From: Solea solea
Lineage: Eukaryota; Chordata; Actinopteri; Pleuronectiformes; Soleidae
Length of the DNA: 64,000 nt
Reading direction: 5' to 3'
Assembly: GCF_958295425.1 (NCBI RefSeq)
Contig: NC_081134.1
Location: 1,971,840-2,035,839, forward strand
The translations under genes and the position numbers were made by a program. This document shows, piece by piece, positions 56,519 to 64,000 of this stretch. The stretch's first letter is position 1. Each line of letters opens with the position of its first letter. The notes beneath the pieces were generated by a model, which had not been told where the DNA came from, did no database searches, and saw only the letters and a list, made by a program, of their open reading frames with translations.

Positions 56519-57060
56519 CATACACACACACACACCCACTGCACTTGCAGGTTCCTTGCGCCCCCCCCCCACCCCCTCTCCATCTCTGGCCCTCTGTGTC
56601 CTCTGATCAGGCCAAAAGCCGGCCAGTGGTTTTTCCTACCACATGGTAAAAGCAGGGAACAGATTGGATAAACACAGCCCTTTCCTGCTGACCCACCCCC
56701 ACTGTCCAACCCCTCCCCCTCCCCAAACACACACACACACACACACACACACCCTCCCTTGACACGCACACTGCGCGCACACACACTGTCCATTAACGAA
56801 GCAGCCGTGCGTAAAATAACCAGATTTTCTCTAGCTTCACTGCTTCTCTTTTCTCTCTTGCTCTCTTGATTCCACTCCTCCTCCTCCCCCCTTCTCTCTT
56901 CCTTCCTTCCGGGCCTCAAATCCCAGCCCCAAACACACGGCCCTGCATCCCCTCACTTGAGCGTAATTACACACACAGCTAGCCAGCTCCTGCATGCTGT
57001 CCTCCATTTGGGGAACAAAGGTATAAATTATAGGGACTTAGATCCTCGTGGTAATGGGAG
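56519..57060. other. CA/C-rich cluster and adjoining plain block
   Basis: (CA)n at 56519-56536, a C-run at 56559-56569 and (CA)n at 56728-56751 create the spurious 144-codon minus-strand frame at 56485-56919. At 56945-57060 the sequence becomes plain (TAATTACACACACAGCTAGCC, CATTTGGGGAACAAAGGTAT); the SOX-like ACAAAGG word invites a conservation check. Confidence 0.4.
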
Positions 57061-58304
57061 GTGGGTGGGTGCACACGTGTTCTCCAGAGGAAGAGGGAGC
57101 TCACTCCTTTCATGCGTCTGGTTGGGTTGTGTCTGCCGAGCTTTTGGTGTAGTTTGTGTTGTTTATCTGTGCCTGCCTGCCTTCATCTCAGAGGAAACAT
57201 GGTGTTGTTGACATGGCTGAGATTTCCTGTTTTAAAGCCTGGAGGCTACAGACAATTCAGCTGCCAAAGTTGACAGTGCAGACAGGACTGCGTTGAGTTG
57301 TGCTGTTGGCTAATCGCTCTTCCTCCTTTCTTTTTTTTCTTTGTTTCTTTATTTTTTTTCCCCCTTTACTGCAACCTAACACTGCAAAGCCAGCAAATCT
57401 CTTTAATCGATGAAAGAAATGAATCCTAATCTCAGCGCTGACCGCATCGTCCACATTCCTCGGACTGAAAAGATGCACTTAACACAAAGTGTAAACGGCA
57501 AGAGATGTGTGATAAATGTCCCCACTCCACAGGTTTCTATGTTAAGATGGTCAAAAACTACACAATCTTTCACCAGGAGGCGCTGCAGCGTATGTTCTCT
57601 TCACACAAAAGTGATGCGTGGAACCAGGGTTCATTTAGCTCCATTTTAGATCTATCAATCAGGTCAATTTCTGAACTTATACTGAAGCACTCGTCCTGGT
57701 CTCTGTTTGACGCATCAACATATTTATTGTGTTTAGTCCAAATAAAACCTGACACCATGTTAATCCAGAAGAAATTAAACCAAAACAACTGTAGCTTGAT
57801 TTAGCTGAAAAACTGAAAAAGTTGCACAACTCAAAGTCAAGACCCTTGACCCAAAGTTCTGAGGGAAGAATCAAAACTAAGTTCAGTATTGGGCCGATAC
57901 TGGTCAAATGTACTGTATTGGACATCGTAAAAAGTAAAAACTAAAAACACTTCCTTCCAAGTGTGTTGGAGAAACGGCGTCGCCTTCAGTTTAGCATCAA
58001 AACATTTAGTTAAATCTTTAAAAATTTGGCTAAATAAAAATTATTTCACTTACATTTTACACACTGGACACTGGAGTCATGTGTGCTGGTTTTGCCTTTG
58101 AGAGAATATTTGCTCCATAGTTGGAGGATTTAAATGCTAGCTAAGGCCATTTGGTAACAATTAAATGAGGTAAAACAACTTGAATCATAAACTAATTGAT
58201 ATCGCACATGAAAGTCATGTTGAATCGTCCCTAATAGTTACCCATCTGTGTTTGCATGTTCTCAAAAATGCATTTTATCGTAGTTGTTTGTTAGATTTAA
58301 GGCT

Positions 58305-58503
58305 GAAGTAATCATTTACTAATTTACTCATCCATTTTCAGTTTCTTAAATGTGAATTATTTCAGGTTTCTTTGCTCTATTTAACAAAAATCATCATTTC
58401 CAGGTTGTGGTAAACACTGATCAACATTTTATGGACCAAACATGTACTTGTGTAATAGATAACAGATTAATCGATTATGGAAATAACCATTATTTGCAGC
58501 CCA
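58305..58503 (-). mobile_element. Dispersed teleost repeat, reverse copy
   Basis: GGTAAACACTGATCAACATT, ATGGACCAAACATGTACTTG, AACAGATTAATCGATTATGG and TTTGCAGCCC are the reverse complement of the 55733 family. Confidence 0.6.
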
Positions 58504-61500
58504 AGTGAGAATAACTGTGCTGGAGTTGTGCGTTCATGTGTGTGATCACTTGAATTCCTGTTTGGCTCTCTGTGCACTAAAGGCTCATCAGTAATGCTCT
58601 TCAGTGAAAGCCGCCATTCATTCGCACTAACTTGGCGTTGATATTCTGTGGTTTTCAGCTTGGCCTGAACCAATGGCCTTGATAATTTGGTTCTTTTTTA
58701 CGGAGCCGCACAGTCAGTGTGAATTCTTGAGCCCTGCTGGTGATCGCGATTCAATTTATCACGCCAAAGCTAAAACTATACGTGTTAGAGCCACTTGTCC
58801 GTTACATCTGGTTTCAGGAGAGGGGGATCTTGTGGAGGTGTTAATTATTTTTCTGGACTCACAGGCTCATGTGTCTGCCTCCAGCGGTGACACAACCAAA
58901 CCCATTTGTTTTTTTCAATGTTTCCTCTCACTTTGTTTAATCTGGGTAATAAAGCTGTACCTTCAAGGTCAAAGTCCTGAGTTTTATGTGAGGACATGGT
59001 TTGTTTGGAGTTAAAACACACAAGAAGAGCAAGGCTTTCTCTTTCTTTCTCTAATCCTGAGATGATCTCGGCTTCCCACGCCGCCTGAGTTTCATTTCTC
59101 ATGAATCACTCGTGGTTTTCTGATAGTGGTATGTAAGTTACCTACTCTGTGACCTGCTGTCAAAGACGCTGCACTGATTGTAACTTGTAACAAACAAACG
59201 TGTTAAAATGTGTGAAATCACTGCTTTTTTTTTGTTATTTTGACAATTTTTAAGATGATACCTGAGCCTGATTAATTCTCTTTCAGATCAAATGCTCAGT
59301 TATAGACCAGGATATTTTGATCACTTCCTCTTTGCGCCGCGATGCAGAACATGTTTTAATGTTCAAACCTTTCCCTTTTTGTAGATTTACTGAAAAAGAT
59401 GTTTCGTGCTTACCCCCCTTAATGTGATAATTCCATTTTGTCTGTGTAGTCTCTGGCATCATTTTAAGTACCTATGTTAGGTATCAAAAATTGTCAGTTG
59501 GTTTTAGATCTTCTAGGTCTATTCTAGTTTCCTGTGTTTGGTATCGATCCAATCTGTTATTCGTGTTTGCCTAGATTACAGAGAAACATGGTAATTGTCA
59601 GAACAGTAAATAATAAGCCTGACAGAAGTCTAAAGAGAAAGAACAGGCATCATGCTGCATCTGTGACCACCTCTCTGCAGCTGAACCAGGGCTGTGTTGG
59701 TGAAAACATCACTTCCATACATGTGTATTGAACAGGTGGTTTGACATCCGATAGGTTGCGTAAATATTCTGTGTAAAAACTGACAAGATGTTTACCTAAT
59801 GTGTCCCCACAAGTGTTTGTGTGTGTGTAGACAGAGTGGATCAAAATAAGGCATCATATTAAAATATGAAGAATTACATCAAAGATAATATGAATTAAAT
59901 ACTACAGGTGACTGCCGGCATCTGATCAGTTTAACAATCTCTGATACTTGCGATTAGCATTGCGACGTTATGCTTTATTGGCGTTTAAAAGTTCGATGTG
60001 TGTCGATACCGATATCACAACCTTGAGTATCAACCGTTACAGATATCGGCTCGATGCGGCTTTTTTTTTTTTTTTATGACCAAACAGTTAATGTCACAAA
60101 TTTTGCTGATGCATTTACCTCCTGGCTATAACCAGCCATAATTACAGTCTGTGGTTAGTATTCAAATGATACTTAGGGTTTATGGATCATTTTGGGTCTC
60201 ATACTTTTTGTGATATCCGATCAAGTGATTTTTACCGATACTAATGTATTCATGTATCAGTTTCAGGGTTTTAATATAAAACCAAATAACAAACCAAAAT
60301 GCCAATTTAGGGGTGGATGCTATTCATTGTGCTACTTAAGACTACATGTAAAATTATAATTTTATGGTAAGAATATTAAATTGAAGTAGACAATAGTCAA
60401 GTTTGCTAGAAAATGTATGACTATGAAAATATCGAAATCATTGGCAAATGCACAGTCGGAGCAATTGGACGGCTTTGAATTCACGTAAACCCCGCCGTCC
60501 CAGAGTTGCTTGGCCAGTTCGCTAGTTGCTCTGCTCTCATCAGAGTTGTCCGAATACTCATGCATGGACATTATATCCATGCAACAGTTAATGGTGGCTG
60601 TTCAACACTCCTGTTTCATACTTATATCGCTGTGATGTTGACACTGAGTCAAAATATAAGGGCTTCTGTTGATGTGGGTGTGTTGAAATATGATCTGCTC
60701 AGTCCAGTGTGAAGACTGGTCACATGGTTAGACGCCACCGCAGCAGTGCAGTGTGAAGGGAAAAGTTTTTACAAATTGTGATGCTGCCTTAAGCTCGTAC
60801 ACCGACAGGAACAATGCTGTGTTTGGCAGATGGTAAAATATTAGCCACAATCAACGTTGTTCCAGACTTTTCTGTGTTTGCTCCATGTTAGGATTATATG
60901 AGCTTACATCCGCTGGACGTGTCAGCACGTGGAGGTTATGACGTGGGGCGGAGACGTCAGCGTGGTTGGTTACACGCTTCATCCTCTGATGAGATTTGAC
61001 GTCTAAAGCGGCACACTGACCGATCACCTAATTCCTTCTGCACTAACAGCTGGGCCTCAGTGACTGTGTAACCTCTTTTCTGGTATAAATACTGCTCTTT
61101 CAGGACATGTAGTTTTCATAGGGACCAAAATCTGGTCCCTGGATGCGATATCGTCAACTGAAAAGAGCAGAAAGGTTGAGGTTCATCTGTTTTTATCACT
61201 CTAGTGTTTTTTTAAAGAGAGGGAGAGAGAGAACATGGATCTCTTGCCCTTCTACTTTTAAAGCCTTGCACACATGAACACGGTCACACAGTAGCCAGCA
61301 AGTGCTTATAGCAGCTACATTTATGCTGTATTGTAAATTTCAGCATTTTATAGCATGTGTCTGGCAGAGCTGACAGGAAATCAGTTGCCTCTGAAGTAGC
61401 TTGCAGCAGAGGATGTGAAAATTTCACTTGATTACTCTCACCTGCTACACACATTCACATGTGCACACAGATGCTTACATGTGTCTTCCTGTAGTGATTG

Positions 61501-63871
61501 AAATACACAGGAAGTGATGTAACAGTTGTGTTCAAAGATGCCACCTTTATTGCTGCGCATCAAAAAACAAAGACAAGTTTTCTGTTCGCCGCTGCTGAGC
61601 TGAGATCTTAACACTGAGAATTTACAAAATGAAGATGAAGTTGCTGCTGATTTCACGTTCTAATGTGGTGATTTGCAGAATTTCTGTATTTATTTTAGGG
61701 CTGTTAGATCTTCATCATTAATGTTGGTGCACAAAATCTGCACATGCAAAGAGTATCAAACTTTTTATTGTTTCATAGAATTTAAGTTAAAATGTAGGTT
61801 CTCCCTTATAAAATACAGAAGAAAATGATTTATTGTGTAGACTCTTGTTATTGTAGATGCTCAAACATCACTGTCTTCCTCATGTAATGTTTTCTCTCAA
61901 TGATGGAGAATACAATGTATATTTAAATTAATTCTCTCAGTCTATCGTCCCCTAAAATGCAAATTTGGTACTGGTTTTTATCTCTCTAAGTTAGTCAAAG
62001 TCTTGTTTAGATGACTCATGCACTCTGGTATCATAAACTGAATTGGGTCAAATACATAATTGTCACCTTGGACCAAGCCTGTGGCAGGTTATTTTCTTTT
62101 TACAGTTATGGCACTTAAATCTGTATTATGTGTCACAACACATGCACCAAATTTACTGTATGGGCAACTAGAACGAACCCTTCAGCTTCACAAAAGACAG
62201 TAGTGATGATGTAAAGAGCTGCCAAAGGTGCGACATCTCTTATGGACAAATGTAACTACTGGAGACATGACATTCATTTAATCAGATCTTAAATTGGAGC
62301 TTTCATACCTCATAAAGTGTGATGTGAAGCCGGAGATAAAGTGGAGATTAATCGAGCCATAAAACTTTTATGCAAAGACCAACACTTTGACCAGAGATAA
62401 CTGCAAGTATACATATTTTGTGGTAAACAACGTAAGCATCTGTATACTTAAATCACACATTTGTCTTAAAATATATTTCATTTATACGAATAGTTCTATT
62501 TTCTGTCACCTTTTCCCATCATTACCCTTCGATTTCTCTCATGTACACATTACATTTCTACCCTCCCGTGGTTCTGTGTGCTTGGTTGTCATGTTGTAAT
62601 GAACTTGTCATTTTTACAACTCTTATAAAGACTGTAATACAGCAGATCTAATCCAAATGTGCCATGGTTGTTTGCAGTGGTGACAGAGTGGGGACTATAC
62701 ATTCACATGAACTGTCAACTTTGTAGTCTGACGTTAAACCCTGGGCTCTGTTGGAGTTCTAGTGCCAATGTTATTGTTATGAGCATTTAAATTAATCATA
62801 TTATCATGTAATGGTAGAGATTGCCCCCGAGTCCAAACTAGATTTTTTGGGAGAGTTCATATGCTTCCATGTACTGTGAAGTTGATCTATAGTTTTAGCT
62901 ACTACACCATTCTCTTGTTCCCAATATACAAGCACTAGTGGGGAATATGTGTATTAAATGACACCTCCGCTCAGCTAAGGGGCGATACATCCCCTTTCAG
63001 AACAAACAAAAACTCAAATTCTTTAAGCGCATAGCATATAATGGTCTCCTTGTCCGTCCAAAATGATAAACATACCTGAACTTCACCATGTTTTTCTCAC
63101 AGTTGCCTTATTCTTCTGGGTAGTGGCGTCTCCGGGTATTTCTCGAGTCCAACTCTGATTTGACATGACATAGTAGCTCTATTCTCAATTGCATTATCAG
63201 GTTAGTGTTCTTACAACTTTGAGAAATTAAGTTTCCAACGTCCATCACTATTTGGTGTTTCTAATGTTATGCAAATGTACTAATTGAGGTTATGATTGTA
63301 GTCTGGGTCGTGGAGGCTGGAGGCAAAATACTTGCTTGCACTGAATTATGCAGCACTTCTTCTGCTGTGTTCTCACATGGGCTCAGTCAGATTTTGATGT
63401 AGGGAGCTGGCATTAGAGAATATCCGGAGGGACGATATGTGAGAATGTAAATGTCAACAAAAGTCTCTGCACTTACTCCTTAGAGAAAACCAGAACTTAA
63501 GTGCATGTCTGAAAGTAGCTTAAGTGTGAAAAGGGACAGACAGAGTGAATGAATGCCAAGTGTGAATGGTCAGAGATTACTGAGCCAAAACCCTCTTCTG
63601 GATGCAAATAGTTTTAGTTTTGGTTAAAACAAAAACATAGTATGAGGGCTTTCAATGTAACCCAGACCACTTTCAAATGTTGTAATCAGATCTCGAAGAG
63701 GTCTAATTTTTACACATCAACTGAGATGTTTACAAGGCCATGGTCTTCTTGGAATGACTGGCTACATCCGTAGTTCGCTTCCTGAATCTCTTCCCTGGTA
63801 GTTGTTGGCTAAGTTGAAAGTACAACTCATGCTAAACAACGATGGAAGGTCAGAGCAGGGATTTCTTTTAT

Positions 63872-63907
63872 TATACCCATGAGGAGGTGTCACTTCTCAT
63901 GGGTATA
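63872..63907. repeat. Inverted repeat with short spacer near the right edge
   Basis: TATACCCATGAG and CTCATGGGTATA are exact reverse complements (12 bp). Pairing continues inward (GAGGTG / CACTT) if one bulge is allowed, leaving almost no loop. Surroundings (63650-64000) may belong to an unrecognised repeat. Confidence 0.9.
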
Positions 63908-64000
63908 CTTTGCATTCTCACGCTTCGGGAAGTGAAGTTCAGACTAACATCCAGCTCCAGAGATTTGAGAAACAAATTGAGCCAGCAGCATTTTCAAACT

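Larger units (their letters stand above)
47159..64000 (+). other. chd7: CHD7 intron 1 (5' part, runs off window)
   Basis: At least 16.8 kb without a recognisable coding exon. The first 1.6 kb is CpG-rich. It then alternates repeat copies (49205-49435, 49437-49835, 50030-50252, 51342-51662, 55200-55535, 55733-55945, 58305-58503) with plain sequence. Open frames of 60-144 codons in this span are microsatellite- or repeat-derived or chance. Nothing recognisable in 59000-62800 except a poly-T near 60060 and a GATATCGGCTCGATG-type repeat scrap at 60000-60250. Confidence 0.55.

Noticed and set aside
56485..56919. 144-codon minus-strand open frame
   Set aside because: Spans two (CA)n runs and a C-run, has low-complexity composition, and shows no known domain; sits in CHD7 intron 1.
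47159..64000. CHD7 coding exon 2
   Set aside because: No frame with the expected long Gln/Pro/Gly-rich CHD7 N-terminus is present on the plus strand; the exon must be further right.

Overview
This is vertebrate nuclear DNA, almost certainly from a teleost fish and probably a spiny-rayed one. The evidence is split, phase-consistent exons with GT/AG borders, abundant CA/GT, GA/TC and GATA microsatellites, and several interspersed-repeat families typical of teleosts. There are no bacterial operons, CRISPR arrays or phage genes. Nearly all long open frames are chance or repeat-derived; the real coding sequence is a set of short exons.

The gene order is CA8 (minus) - RAB2A (plus) - CHD7 (plus), the same order and orientation as on human 8q12. 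CA8 (375-10390, minus) has seven coding exons giving 237 in-frame codons; the last coding exon lies beyond the left edge. It encodes the catalytically silent carbonic-anhydrase-related protein VIII, with Arg in place of the first zinc-ligand His. RAB2A (15445-37916, plus) is complete: eight coding exons summing to 639 nt, i.e. 212 residues plus stop, with all GTPase motifs and a C-terminal Cys-Cys. A long probable 3'UTR follows, to about 41.2 kb. CHD7 is represented only by its CpG-rich promoter and non-coding first exon (about 46.75-47.16 kb) and the start of a very long first intron filling the rest of the window. The first coding exon of CHD7 is not here.

Region by region: 1-10.4 kb is CA8 with repeat-rich introns; 10.4-15.2 kb is the divergent CA8/RAB2A intergenic interval; 15.2-41.2 kb is RAB2A; 41.2-46.7 kb is a repeat-dense spacer holding a six-unit minisatellite, a 22-bp AT-rich minisatellite, a CAG tract and a perfect hairpin; 46.7-49 kb is the CHD7 CpG-rich promoter zone; 49-64 kb is CHD7 intron 1, with repeats and several plain, non-repetitive stretches that are candidate enhancers. 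The three genes do not form a pathway: CA8 modulates the IP3 receptor, RAB2A acts in ER-Golgi and endolysosomal traffic, and CHD7 is a chromatin remodeller.

I found no previously undescribed biological system. The items most worth a second look are the repeat structures, the single uORF in the CHD7 leader, a possible second CHD7 first exon, and candidate conserved elements in CHD7 intron 1.
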